The notes under the pieces are model-generated. The model saw only the letters and a list, made by a program, of their open reading frames with translations. It searched no databases and had not been told where the DNA came from. A stretch of 64,000 bases of DNA, from the NCBI GenBank assembly GCA_963733085.1, contig CAVTBY010000001.1, positions 130,481 through 194,480 on the forward strand. The letters run 5' to 3'. Shown in pieces: positions 46,003 to 56,204 of the stretch. The stretch is from Desertimonas sp963733085 (GTDB taxonomy: Bacteria > Actinomycetota > Acidimicrobiia > Acidimicrobiales > Ilumatobacteraceae). The position numbers and the translations under genes were made by a program. Every line of letters starts with the position of its first letter. Position 1 is the stretch's first letter.

Positions 46003-46074
46003 GCGTTCCCCGGCCACAACACATACTGCCCGCGCAGTTGCTGGCCGCTCCCTCGCTGGCGCTCGGTCGCTCGC
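46003..46074. repeat. Dispersed repeat, family D copy 2 (inverted, 72 bp)
   Basis: Read on the minus strand it begins GCGAGCGACCGAGCGCCAGC and ends GTGGCCGGGGAACGC, like the copies at 26,603 and 55,359, with a divergent and longer middle (about 32 bases). It separates fabG from acpP, so it lies within an operon-like run. Confidence 0.8.
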
Positions 46075-46162
46075 ATCGGTGCAGGGCACTCGCACCATCA
46101 CGCTCGTGTGGCACACTCTCAGCACACGATCCAGTGACCCAATCCGCTGACAAGGAGCCATC

Positions 46163-46402
46163 GTGGATCAAGAGACCTTCGCCCGATTCAAGAAGTGCGC
46201 CGTCGAGGTGCTGTCCGTGCCCGAGGACAAGGTGACGCCGGAGGCCCGGTTCGGCGACGATCTCGACGCCGACAGTCTCGACCTCGTCGAGCTGGTCATG
46301 GCCCTCGAAGAGGAGTTCGGCGTCGAGGTGCCCGAAGAAGAGCTCGAAGGAGTCGAGACCGTCGGTCAGGCGTACGACCTGATCGCCGGCAAACTGAGCT
46401 GA
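46163..46402 (+). CDS. acpP: Acyl carrier protein
   Basis: 79 residues, acidic, with Ser38 in DLDADSLDLVEL as the phosphopantetheine attachment site and the usual helix II/III (VMALEEEFGVEVPEEELEGVETV). It carries acyl chains between Fab enzymes. It starts at GTG 46163 (after AAGGAGCC). The stop overlaps the fabF ATG by one base (TGATG). The 160-bp gap from fabG contains the family D repeat and probably its own promoter. Confidence 0.95.
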   Translation: MDQETFARFKKCAVEVLSVPEDKVTPEARFGDDLDADSLDLVELVMALEEEFGVEVPEEELEGVETVGQAYDLIAGKLS

Positions 46403-47578
46403 TGGACGGTCGAGGGCGCCGCGTCGCTGTCACCGGACTCGGTGTCGTCGCGCCGTGCGGGGTCGGCGCCGCCGCGTTCTGGGACGGCTTGCTCGGGCCC
46501 GGCATCACGTCGGGGCGCTCGGTGCGACTCGCCGACTGGGACCCGTCACCGTGGTACGACAACCCCAAAGAAGCGCGCCGCGCCGACCGGGTCGAGCAGT
46601 TCGCCATCGCCGCCGCCGCCGAGGCGATGACCGCCGCCGGCGAGATCGGTGTCGATCCGGCCCGTTTCGGCACGATCTTCGCCACCGGGATCGGCGGACT
46701 GGAGACACTCGAAGAGCAGGTCGAGGTACGCATCAACAAGGGTGAGCGTCGGGTTTCGCCCTTCCTCGTCCCGATGATGATGGCCAACGCCAGCGGCGCG
46801 GCGATCTCGATGCGCTACGGCCTGCAGGGACCCAACGAGACGATCTGCACGGCGTGCGCCGCCGGTACCCACGCCATCGGCAATGCCGCCCGGCTGATCG
46901 CCTGGGGGCGCTGCGACGCGGTCGTCACCGGCGGCGCCGAGGCGGCCGCCACGGTGACGTCGCTGGCCGGCTTCGGCAACATGACTGCGCTTTCGACGTC
47001 GGGCGTGTCGCGTCCGTTCGACGTCGGCCGCGACGGGTTCGTGATGGGTGAGGGCGCTGCCGTGTTCGTGCTCGAGGAGTGGGAGCACGCCGACAGGACG
47101 TGGTGCGACGATCCTCGGGGAGATCGTCGGCGCGGCGAGCAACGCCGACGCCCACCACATCACCGCTCCGTCGCCCGGCGGGTCGGGGGCGATCGTGTGC
47201 ATGAAGCTGGCACTCGAGGATGCCGGCCTCGACGCGGCCGACATCCGCCAGATCAACGCCCATGGGACCTCGACGCCACTCAACGACGCCGCCGAGGCGG
47301 AGGCCGTGATCAAGGTGTTCGGCGACCAGTCACCGCCCGTCACCTCGATCAAGGGCGTCACCGGTCACGCCCTCGGTGCCGCCGGTGCGCTCGAAGCGGC
47401 GTCCGTGCTGCTCTCGTTCCAGCACCGTCTGATCCCTCCGACAGCGAACACCGTCGACGTCGATCTCGGCATCGACGTCGTCACCGGAGCGGCTCGACCG
47501 TGGGAGCCGGGCCCGACGATCTCCAACAACTTCGGGTTCGGCGGGCACAACGGCAGCGTGATCATCAGTCCCGCGTGA
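46402..47578 (+). CDS. fabF: 3-oxoacyl-ACP synthase II (one apparent frameshift)
   Basis: About 391 residues. Elongating condensing enzyme: VAVTGLGVVAPCGVG at the start, active Cys in ICTACAAGTHAIG, DVGRDGFVMGEGAAVFVLEE, then in the next frame INAHGTSTPLND and TSIKGVTGHALGAAGALEAA with the two catalytic His residues, and NNFGFGGHNGSV. The frame changes near 47,092-47,102, where one base is gained or lost between EEWEHAD and RGATILGEIVG. The conserved residues on both sides suggest a working gene with a sequencing indel. The 3' end overlaps the convergent membrane gene by 14 bp. Confidence 0.92.
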
Positions 47579-49050
47579 TCGCCGATCGGCGGTAACCGCC
47601 GACGATCGACACAGCGACCATCAGGCAGCCGACGGCGATCACGACTCCGGCCGCGGTCCGCAGCCACGGGCTCGCCGGAAGGACTTGGAGCAGCTCCGGC
47701 ATCGGCAGGCCCCGGTCACGCAGCCGCCGCTCCGTCGTCGGATCGACACCCGACGGAACGTTGCGCAGCGCCCACCAACCCATCAGCACCACGGTGACGA
47801 CGGGCAGGACTCGCGGCCACAGGCGATCGAGGCCGATGGCGAACAGCGCGGCGGCGACGCCGAGGGCGGGGAGCAGGTAACGGGCGTAGCGGCTGCCGCC
47901 GCCGGAGACGTGCTGGGCGACAGTCATGATCGACGACGAACACGACCGTGACACACAGCCCGAGCGCCGGCCTCGTGACGACACCGTGGACACCGCGCCG
48001 CACGACGTCTCCCGTCCGGCCGCGAATCGCCACGATGACCAGGCCGATGACGACGAGCAGCAAGGCGATGTTCACCCCCGACGGGAACACGATGGGGAAC
48101 AGCGGTGTCGGCGACATCAGCATGTGGTACAGGTCGATCCACAGGTGCCCCCACGTGAGGATCTCGAGCAACGAGCCGCGGGGGTCGCGGCCGAATCGGT
48201 CGAGGAGGAACTCCGACCCGGCGAAGTCGCCGTACAGCCGGTTGTTGCGGAGGTAGTACCAGCCGAACAGCACGGCGCCAGGAACCAGCCCGAAGGCAGC
48301 GACGACTCCCCGCCGACCGGATGCGACTTGCGACCGTGCCCTCGGCGGTGAGGGCGCGGGCGACGGCGACCCATACGACGACGACGACGGCGACGACCAG
48401 CGTCGCGCTTCGGGCACCCGCGCACGCGGCCGCCGCCGCGCCGAGGACGACGAGGTCAGCTCGTTCCCAGCGCCCAGACCGCGCCGATACATCGCACGCC
48501 GGCCCAGACCACGGCTGTCCCGGCGGCGAACCCGAGCCCGTCGTTCATCGCCTCCGAGAACAACGTGTGACCCTGCGGCACGAGGGCGGCGATCGCCGCC
48601 GCCGCCATGCCGAGACGGCGCACCCCGCCACTGAGGTCGCGGGCGAGCAAGTACGTGAACGCCACGCCTGCAGGCGGCGAAGGCGATGTTCGCCAGGCGC
48701 ATCAACATCAGACCGCCGTCGGGGCGATCAGTGGCATTGGACAGCCAGATCAGCGGCGCGGTGGCGACGTAGTGCAGCGGCGGGTGGTTGGCCACCCAGA
48801 CATCCCGATAGCGATCGTCGCGGCCCGACGCCCGCTCCGCCTGCCACTGCACCGCGCTGTCCGGGACGTCGGGAGACTCGGTGATCTCGGGGAGGTCGAA
48901 ATCGGCGATCTCGTGGGCGTAGCCGACGTGGGCGGTCTCGTCCGGGGCGACGAACGGGGGCTGCTCGAAGGCGAACAGCAGGGCGATGCCGACGAACAGG
49001 ACGATCGCGCCGGCGAGACCGACGCGGACGGGATCGCGCGGGAGGGTCAC
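47565..49050 (-). CDS. Polytopic membrane protein, GT39/DUF2142-like, copy 1 (four apparent frameshifts)
   Basis: About 490 residues when the frames are joined. It starts at GTG 49050, overlapping the fabZ stop. First helix VGLAGAIVLFVGIALLFAF, then the loop PPFVAPDETAHVGYAHEIADF, where acidic residues after the first helix are typical of GT-C-type glycosyltransferases and DUF2142 proteins. NHPPLHYVATAPLIWL and VPQGHTLFSEAMNDGLGFAAGT follow, then about ten helices in total and a final AAGVVIAVGCLMVAVSIVGG. Frame changes occur near 48,670, 48,485, 48,320 and 47,925. A clear paralogue is at 53,803-55,330. It probably transfers sugars from a lipid carrier outside the membrane, but this is inference from fold type. 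Confidence 0.7.
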
Positions 49051-49484
49051 ACGTCGACGACGACGAACAGCAGCTCGCAACTGCACGCCAACTCGCCGTC
49101 GGCGCCGCCGATCAGCGCGCGCCCGGTACCCTTGCCGGCGCGGGCCGACATCCGCGCCAGCTCGACCTCCAGCCACAGCGTGTCGCCTGGACCGACCTGC
49201 CGGCGGAAGCGGGCGGCGTCGAGTCCGCCGAACAGCGGCAGCTTGCCGGCGAACCGATCGTCGGTGAGCACGGCGATGGCGCCGACCTGGGCGATCGCCT
49301 CGCACATCAGGACGCCCGGCAGCGTCGGCCGCCCAGGGAAGTGCCCGGCGAAGAACCACTCGTCGCCGCTGAGCGACCACCGTCCCGCCGCCGCGGAACC
49401 CGGTTCGAGCATCGTGACCTCGTCGACGAACAGGAACGGTGGCCGGTGCGGCAGGACGTCGGCCGGCCGCGGGAGTTCGATCAC
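49047..49484 (-). CDS. fabZ: 3-hydroxyacyl-ACP dehydratase (FabZ-type)
   Basis: 145 residues. Hot-dog fold with the FabZ motif: VLPHRPPFLFVDEV near the N-terminus, catalytic His in FAGHFPGRPTLPGVLMCEAIAQ, where the following Glu completes the dyad. It dehydrates 3-hydroxyacyl-ACP in fatty acid elongation and would complete the nearby fab set. The start is GTG 49484, overlapping the peroxiredoxin stop; the stop overlaps the start of membrane protein copy 1, so bcp-fabZ-GT39 form a coupled operon. Confidence 0.92.
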   Translation of the reverse strand: MIELPRPADVLPHRPPFLFVDEVTMLEPGSAAAGRWSLSGDEWFFAGHFPGRPTLPGVLMCEAIAQVGAIAVLTDDRFAGKLPLFGGLDAARFRRQVGPGDTLWLEVELARMSARAGKGTGRALIGGADGELACSCELLFVVVDV

Positions 49485-49933
49485 GTGCGCAACGCGGCGA
49501 GCAGGTTCTTCGGTGTGTCGGCGGGGCTGACCTTGTACCACGCGTCGGCGATCGAGCCCTGCTCGTCGATGAGGAACGCCGACCGCTCGATGCCCAGGTA
49601 CTTGCGGCCGTACATGCTCTTTTCCTTCCAGACGTCGTACGCCTCGGCGGTCGCGTGCTCGGGGTCGGAGAGGAGCTGGAAGCCGAGGCCGTACTTCGCG
49701 GCGAACTTCGCCTGCTTCGACGGCTTGTCCGGGCTGACCCCGAGGATCACGGTGTCGCCGACGTCGCCGAGCACATCGTTGAGCCCGCACGCCTGCTTCG
49801 TGCATCCCGGCGTGTCGGCCTTCGGATAGAAGTACACGAGCACCTTGCGACCCCGCAGGCCGGAGAGCTTGACGGCAGTCTCGTCTTGGTCGAGAAGCTC
49901 GAAATCGGGAGCCTTGTCACCGGGCGTGAGCAT
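49481..49933 (-). CDS. bcp: Thioredoxin-dependent peroxiredoxin (BCP/PrxQ)
   Basis: 150 residues. The peroxidatic Cys is in PKADTPGCTKQAC; the resolving Cys is five residues later in the same helix, as in alpha-type BCPs. The thioredoxin-fold start (APDFELLDQDETAVKLSGLRG) and VYFYP are conserved. It reduces hydroperoxides with thioredoxin. ATG 49933 is used. It heads a coupled minus-strand operon with fabZ and the membrane protein, which places lipid hydroperoxide defence beside lipid synthesis. Confidence 0.93.
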   Translation of the reverse strand: MLTPGDKAPDFELLDQDETAVKLSGLRGRKVLVYFYPKADTPGCTKQACGLNDVLGDVGDTVILGVSPDKPSKQAKFAAKYGLGFQLLSDPEHATAEAYDVWKEKSMYGRKYLGIERSAFLIDEQGSIADAWYKVSPADTPKNLLAALRT

Positions 49934-50066
49934 GCGACGACCTTATCCGCCGGGTCTCGCGCGACCATGGGCGGCTCCGCTGGCGAGCGTGCCCGGGGTG
50001 AACACGAACATGTCGACGACTTGTCGCGACGGCGACGTACGGATGGCCGTCCGCTAACATCGCCAC

Positions 50067-50249
50067 ATGCTGAGCTACCTCGACCCGGGCACCGGGAGCA
50101 TGATCGCCGCCGCCTTCGCCGGCGGAGCCGCCGGATTCGGCGTGTTGATGAGGGTCTACGGACACCGCATCGCCGGCGTGTTCTCGAAGAAGCACCGGGC
50201 GCAGGCCGAGGAAGCGCGCGCCGAACTGCTCGGTGACGACGAGGAGTGA
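50067..50249 (+). CDS. YLDPGTGS small membrane protein
   Basis: 60 residues: MLSYLDPGTGSMIAAAFAG at the start, one Gly-rich helix, then a basic segment (RVYGHRIAGVFSKKHRAQ) and an acidic tail. Small proteins starting YLDPGTGS are found beside NoeA-like methyltransferase genes and surface-glycan loci in diverse bacteria; the molecular function is unknown. It is followed directly by the NoeA-like gene on the same strand. Confidence 0.8.
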   Translation: MLSYLDPGTGSMIAAAFAGGAAGFGVLMRVYGHRIAGVFSKKHRAQAEEARAELLGDDEE

Positions 50250-50274
50250 CGCCGGCCCCGGCGCAACCCACGAC

Positions 50275-51678
50275 GTGACCGCCCGACCCGACGCCGGGTC
50301 GTTCCGTGACCCGCTCTCGCGGGTGTTCGTCACCGACGACGCGGTGTGGCGGGGCCTGACGGCGGACGCCCTCGCCGACTTCGAGGCGCTGGCCGGCGCG
50401 ACGTTCTTCGCCGCCGCCATCGATCGGGGCGACATCGTCGCCACCGAGCGAGTCGCCGACCCGGCCGAGCTACCGGGCGAGTGGGCCGCTGTGCTCCGTC
50501 ACGAACGGCTCGAGCGTCCTCTCGTATCCCTACGAGTGGTCGTTCGAGATGCTGCGCGACGCCGCCCGGCTGCAGCTGCGGTTGACCCGCGAGGCCCTCG
50601 CCGAGTCCTTGATCACCAAGGACGCCAGCGCGTACAACATCCAGTTCGCCGGCAGCAAGCCGGTGTTCATCGACGTCGGCTCGTTCGAACGGCTCCGCAA
50701 GGGCGAGCCGTGGGCCGGCTACCGGCAGTTCTGCGAGCTGTTCCTCAACCCGCTGTACGTCCAGGCAATCGGCGACGTGCCGTTCCAGCCGCTGCTGCGC
50801 GGCCACCTCGACGGGATCACCCCCGGCGTCGCCGCGGCGATCATCGGCCGGCGAGGGCGCTTGCGCAAGGGCATGTTCACGCACGTTCGGCTCCACGCCC
50901 GCGCCGAGCGCAAGTACGCCGACGCCGACCGCGAGCGCGACGTCCGCGCCGAGTTGAAGCGGGCAGGCTTCGGACCGGCGTTGATCGACGCCCAACTTCG
51001 CAATCTCGAGAAGGCCGTCGAACGGCTGTCGTGGAAACAGGACGACTCGACCTGGTCGGAGTACGGCGGGCGGAGCCATTACAGCGATCGCGATCTCGAG
51101 GCCAAGTCGTCGTTCGTAGCCGCCGCGGTGGCGAGCGTCGGTGCTGGGCCGCTCGTCCTCGACCTCGGTGCCAACGACGGCCAGTTCTCACGCAGTCGCC
51201 GTCGACGCCGGGGCGAAGCAGGTCGTCGCCGTCGACTCCGACCATCTCGTCGTCGACCGCCTCTACCGCGATCTTCGCCAGCAGGGGGAGCGCCGCATCC
51301 TTCCGCTCGTCGTCGACCTCGCCGACCCGTCGCCGGCGATCGGCTGGCGTTCCCGGGAACGCCCGTCGTTCGTCGAACGCATGCGTCCCGACCTCGTGCT
51401 CTGCCTCGCCGTCGTCCACCACCTGGCGTTGACGAACAACGTGCCGCTCGACGAGATCGTCGCCTTCCTCGCCGACTTCGGCGCACCCGTTGGTCGTCGA
51501 GTTCCCGCACCGTGACGACGTGATGGCGACGCGCCTCCTCGCCCGCAAGCGCAGTGGCCTGTTCGACTCCTACGACCTGGTCAACTGGGAGAAGGCGCTC
51601 GAGCAGCAGTTCACCGTCGAGGAGCGACAGGAGCTGCCGAGCGGCACCCGCACGATCTACCGCTGCCGGCCCCGCTGA
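50275..51678 (+). CDS. NoeA-like SAM-dependent methyltransferase (three apparent frameshifts)
   Basis: About 465 residues after joining frames. Start GTG 50275 (GTG 50233 inside the previous gene is also possible). Conserved pieces: SFRDPLSRVFVTDDAVWRGL, YPYEWSFEMLRDAARLQL, LITKDASAYNIQFAGSKPVFID, YRQFCELFLNPLYVQA, the SAM motif LVLDLGANDGQFS, VAVDSDHLVVDRLYRDL, DLVLCLAVVHHLALTNNVPL and EFPHRDDVM. These match nodulation NoeA-like proteins. Frame changes are near 50,518-50,523, 51,188-51,195 and 51,488-51,500. Relatives occur in glycan loci; the acceptor is not known. Confidence 0.75.
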
Positions 51679-51692
51679 ACATGCTCCATGCG

Positions 51693-51740
51693 ACCGATGG
51701 GTGTTTAGGGGACCGTTCGGTCCCCCTGGCACCCATCGGT
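51693..51740. repeat. Compound hairpin, family B copy 2 (convergent gene ends)
   Basis: Outer arms ACCGATGGGTG (51,693-51,703) and CACCCATCGGT (51,730-51,740), inner arms GGGGACC (51,708-51,714) and GGTCCCC (51,719-51,725). The outer sequence equals the hairpin at 6,101-6,148. It lies between the ends of the methyltransferase and sulfatase-like genes and is a likely bidirectional terminator. Confidence 0.75.
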
Positions 51741-51750
51741 TTGGGGCGTG

Positions 51751-53789
51751 TCACCCGCCGGCGGGGTGCAACGTGACGCCGCCACCCTCGCGGCGGGCCT
51801 CGTAGACCGCCACGTCGTTGCTGCCCTCGCGGTAGACGTCGCCGAGGAACCCGATGAACGTCCAGCCGTCGCCGGCAGGGACGTAGCCACCGATGACCCC
51901 GGCGATGCGGCCGTTGACGGCGACGAGCAACTCCGGCGGCGGACTCGGGCCGGTGACCGTGCCGGAGATGGAGAACGGCATCTCCCCGTCGTCGGTCGGC
52001 AGGTCGACGAACTCGGCCGCCTGGTCGATCGTCGCGGCGTACTCGCTCGCCGGGCCGACCTCGAGCGTTGCGATCTCGGCCCCGACGAGGTCGCCGAACT
52101 CGCCGACGGCCGCGAGGCCGGTCCAGTCGTCGCCGTGGGGGAAGTCATCGGCCCGCCGTCTGGCGATATCGAGCACGGCGGCAGGGTCCGTCGACACCCG
52201 CGGCTCGATCGTCGGCGAGCTGCCGTCGAACAGGGAGTGACCGTCGAAGTCCCAGTCGACGTCGGCGTCGACGAGGTCGACGATCGACGGCAGGACATCG
52301 ATCACCTGGGCGCTGTCGTCGCGTACCTCCCCCGTCGTCTGCCCCGGCGCCTTGACGAACAGCGGCACGCGGAACGCCTCTTCTCGATTCGCGTCGGTGA
52401 TGCGCATTCGTCCGAGGTCGGGTGGGGTCAGGTTGGAACCGTGATCAGACGTGACGACGAGCATCGTCTGCTCCCAGTTCGACAGGCTCCGAAGCTGGTC
52501 GAGCAGCTCGGCGATCAACGTGTCGGCGGCGCCGACCTGCAGGCTGTGCAGTTGGAACTCCATGCGGTTCTCGAACGCGTAGGCGGGATTGGTCGAATCG
52601 CGGATCAGCTCTGGGGCGAACGACGCGACGTTCCCGCTCGGTGACAGCACCCACGGCCGGTGCGGCACAGCGACATGGACGAAGTGCAGCGCCGGTTCGG
52701 CACTGATCGCCTGTGTGCGCTCGCTGAGTACAGCGGCCTGTCCGAGTGGGCTGCGCTCGTCGGCGCCGAGCCCGAGCCAGCGCGAGTAGGCGTCCCGGAT
52801 GTAGTCGCCGCCGCCACCACCCTCCTCCTGGGCGCCGTAGGCGCCCCACGAGTTGTCGATCGGCGGCAATCCGTCGCGGAGCGCACCGGGAAGGACCCGG
52901 TGCCCGTACACGATCGACGCGTCCTCGAGCGCCTGCGTCAGCGGTAGCGGGGCCGTCTCGGCGCAGATGTCGGGAGGGCACAGCGACGTCACCGATTCGT
53001 AGCTGTGGACCGGGACGTCGCCGCCGAACAGTGTGAACAGGTTGCGTGGATGATCGGTGTAGGTCGGCAGCGTGCCCTCGGGGGCGAGGCGCCCGTCGAG
53101 GATCGATGGCACGGCGCGATGGGTCAGGTTGTGCTGACTGGAGGCGTTGCGGAACCACGTGCTCACCGATGCCAGCTCGGCGAAGCCGGGAAAGCGGTCG
53201 CTGTTGATCGTTCCGTCGGGACGCATGATCGTCGCCGCCGGGAACTCGTCGAGCACGAGGACGACGACGGGCCCACCGAGCTCGGGCAGGGTCACCTGGC
53301 CGAGATCGCCGCTGCCGTCGCCGGCGATCAGCTTGGCGGTCGGGCTGGCGAAGAGGAAGATCGCGACGAAGGCGATGTTGGCGACAGCGAGGTAGGACAA
53401 CAGCAATCGTCCGGCATGCGTCCGCAAGGCGAGAGCAACGACCGCGACCCCGCCCGCCAAGGCGGCGAGGACGACGACAACGACCGGATCGACACCGATC
53501 GTGCGCAGGACGGCGAGGACGAAAGCCGCGCCGAGCAGGGCGACGACGATGGCGTAGACGATCATTCCGGCGCGCCGGTTGATCAGGTGGCGACGGCGAT
53601 CGCGGCGATTCCCACGAGCGGTGGGACAAGGGTGATGAGCAGGGCGAACCAGACGATCTGGGCCGTGCTGTAGTTGCCGGCGACAAAGAACTCCGGGTTG
53701 CGGCCGAACAGGTCGAGAAGTGGCTGCACCACCGCCAGGCTGCTCAGGCCGAAGACGACGAGTGATCGTGTGCGCAGCTCCTTGGCCAT
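51751..53789 (-). CDS. Membrane sulfatase/phosphoethanolamine-transferase-like protein (one apparent frameshift)
   Basis: About 679 residues. The N-terminal part (MAKELRTRSLVVFGLSSLAV, PLLDLFGRNPEFFVAGNYS, then a helix ending AAIAVAT) is in one frame; the rest starts NRRAGMIVYAIVVALL in another, with the break near 53,580. Four to five helices precede an alkaline-phosphatase-fold domain: VVVLVLDEFPAATIM with a metal Asp, NASSQHNLTHRAVPSILDG around the nucleophile Thr/Ser position, VHVAVPHRPWVLSP and VTSDHGSNLTP with Asp/His ligands. No Cys-x-Pro-x-Arg sulfatase motif is seen, so transfer or hydrolysis of a phospho-group is as likely as sulfate. It is 13 bp downstream of membrane protein copy 2. 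Confidence 0.8.
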
Positions 53790-53802
53790 CGGAGCCCGGA
53801 CT

Positions 53803-55330
53803 CTACGGCACGGTTGGGCGCCTCCACCTCGCGACCCCGAGGCGGAGCGCCGCCGCTACTACGACGGCTCCGGTCACGATCACCCCGGCAGCGAACATGC
53901 GCCAGCTGTCGCCGACCGGTAAGCACGCGCAGGGCCGGAGGTGGCACTGCGCCGTTGTCGCGAGGGCGGAGAGTGAACACCGGGTCGACACCAATGGGCA
54001 TCTGTTTGATCGCCCACCAGGCCATCGCCGCGACGACCGCTGCCGGGAGCAGACGGGGCAAGAGGCGATCGAACCCGACGGCGGCAAGGGCAGCGAGCAC
54101 GCCGAGCACTGGAAAGAAGTAGCGCGAGTAGGCGCTGCCGCCGCCGGCGAGATGCTGGGCGACTGTCAGAGTGATGATCGCCACGGCGACGAGGCAGACG
54201 CCGATGCCCCTCCTGCTCGTACCCGGCGCGGGGCCGCGCGAGCGCAACGACGAGACCGACGATGGCCACGAGCCCGACGATGTTGGCGAAGCGCGGCCAG
54301 GCCCACGACAGCGGTGCCGTCGACGCCATCCGGTGGAACAGATCCACCCACAGCCGACCTTGCGTGAGCACGAACGGGATGCTGCCGCGCGGTTCCCGGT
54401 CGAAGTGGTTGAGCAGGAAGGTCGAGGCACCGACGTCGCCGTAGAGCAGTTGGATCCGGACGTAGAACCATCCGAACACCACCGCCGCGGGACCGAGACC
54501 GATCGCCACGACGGTCGCTGCTACTCGCACGCGAGGGCGCCACGCCTCGGAACGGGAACGAACCAGCTGGTCGAAGGCGACCGCGGCAACGACAACGACC
54601 GCAAGCAGCATCGTTGCCGTCCGTGTGCCGGAGGCGACGGCCGCCGCCGCACCGAGGACGAGCAGGTTGCGCCGATCGGGGCGGCGCAGGCAACGCACGC
54701 CTGCCCACAACAGCGCCGTGCCGGCCGCAAACGCAAGCCCATCGTTGAGGGCGCGGGAGAAGTACGTATGGCCCTGCGGGACGAGGGCGACGATCGCCGC
54801 CGCGGCGAGACCGACGTGGCGTTTACCGGCCAACTCGGTCGCCAGCAGGTACGTGAAGACGACGCCGGCGGCGGCAAAGGCGATGTTGGCGAAACGCATC
54901 AACAGCAGCCCACCATCAGGACGTTCGGTCGCCTCGGCGAACCAGATCAGAGGGGCGACGGCGACGTAGTGAAGGGGCGGGTGGTTGGCGACCCAGACGG
55001 AGCGATAGCGGCTGTCCTGGCCGGTTCCGCGCTCCACCTGCCACTGCGTGGCGCTGTCGGGGACCGCCGGCTGGCGTTCGATCTCGGGCAACCGAAAGTC
55101 GGCGATCTCGTGGGCGTACCCGAGGTGGGCCTTCTCGTCGGAGTCGTAGAACGGCGCCTGCTGGAATGCGAACATCGCCGTGATACCGACGAAGGTGATG
55201 ACGATGCCGACCAAGCCGACGATCGCGACGGGTACGCGGCGACGCGTCGCGAGAAGGCCGACGACACCAGGGTCGTCGTCGGCACGAGTCGATTCGGGGG
55301 CGACCAGCTCGGCGGTGCTGATCCGACCAA
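53803..55330 (-). CDS. Polytopic membrane protein, GT39/DUF2142-like, copy 2 (two apparent frameshifts, start unresolved)
   Basis: About 500 residues. It has the same blocks as copy 1: first helix VGLVGIVITFVGITAMFAF, then QQAPFYDSDEKAHLGYAHEIADF, NHPPLHYVAVAPLIWF, NIAFAAAGVVFTYLLA, VPQGHTYFSRALNDGLAFAAGT, and late helices around SAYSRYFFPVLGVLAALAAVGF and MFAAGVIVTGAVVVAAAL. Frame changes lie near 54,205-54,225 and 53,905-53,925. No ATG or GTG is found where the N-terminus should be; TTG 55214 is the nearest candidate, or a further indel hides the start. It is probably a lipid-linked glycosyltransferase. The gene is followed closely by the sulfatase-like gene. Confidence 0.68.
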
Positions 55331-55358
55331 GGTAGCGATTGCTGACCCGTCGGCGCTT

Positions 55359-55416
55359 GCGAGCGACCGAGCGCCAGCGAGGGAGCGGCAACAGCGGCCT
55401 GCGTGGCCGGGGAACG
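55359..55416. repeat. Dispersed repeat, family D copy 3 (58 bp)
   Basis: GCGAGCGACCGAGCGCCAGC ... GTGGCCGGGGAACGC. It differs from the 26,603 copy only in a few central bases. It ends one base before the trpA stop codon complement (55,417), so it lies between trpA and membrane protein copy 2. Confidence 0.82.
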
Positions 55417-56204
55417 CTAAGAAGCGTCGATCGCGGCGCGCACTTCGGCGACGTAGTCGCCGACGGCGTCGGGACCATCGTCCATCAGCCGGCGCATGAT
55501 CGAGGCGCCCTGTGCCACACCATCGGCCACGGAACATGCCTCCCGCGCCTGGGCCGCGTTCGAGACACCCACGCCAACGAGCACGGGCTTGTCGGTAATT
55601 CGCTTGAGTCGCCCAGCGAGCGTCGTCGCGGTGGCGGCGAGCGCGGCTGCGCTCACCCGTCACACCGAGCAAGCCGACCGAGTACACGAAGCCGCGGGCA
55701 CGCTCGACGACGCGACGCAGCCGTTCGTCGGACGCCGTCGGGGCGGCGAGCATGATCGTCTCGATCCCGGCATCGTCGGCTGCCCGCGTCCACGGCTCCG
55801 ACTCCTCGAGTGGGAGGTCGGGAACGATGCACCCGCGCACACCGGCGGCGACGAGTCGCCCGGCGAAGCGGCGATGGCCGTCGTGGTGCACGATGTTGTA
55901 GTACGTCATCGCCACCAGCGGGATCCCGACGTCGAGTGTCGCCGCCTCGTCGAGGATCGCCTGTGGAGTCGCCCCGGCGTCGAGGGCCGCCTGCGACGCC
56001 CGTTGGATCACCGGGCCGTCCATCACCGGATCGGAGAAGGGGATGCCGATCTCGACCGCGTCGGCTCCGGCTGCCGCGGCCGCGCGAATGGCGTCTGCCC
56101 ACCCCGGATGGCCACCCGTGATGTACGGCAGCGAGCAGCTTGTGACCACTCTCTATTTGAGTCGTGAATCGCTCCTCAATGCTGATTTCCATCGCGCTCT
56201 TCAT
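55417..56204 (-). CDS. trpA: Tryptophan synthase alpha subunit (two apparent frameshifts)
   Basis: About 262 residues. It cleaves indole-3-glycerol phosphate and passes indole to TrpB. ATG 56204 overlaps the trpB stop (ATGA) and opens MKSAMEISIEERFTTQIESG. After a frame change near 56,127-56,137 it reads LPYITGGHPGWADAIR, DAVEIGIPFSDPVMDGPVIQ with the catalytic Glu, VAMTYYNI, and VPDLPLEES with the catalytic Asp. Near 55,650-55,665 it changes frame again to LAGRLKRITDKPVLVGVGVSNA and GASIMRRL. All key parts exist, so indel errors are the simplest reading. It ends against the family D repeat. Confidence 0.9.

Noticed and set aside
44326..47578. Programmed frameshifting in fabH and fabF
   Set aside because: No slippery heptamer or stimulatory structure was seen at the break points, and similar breaks occur in many unrelated genes nearby.
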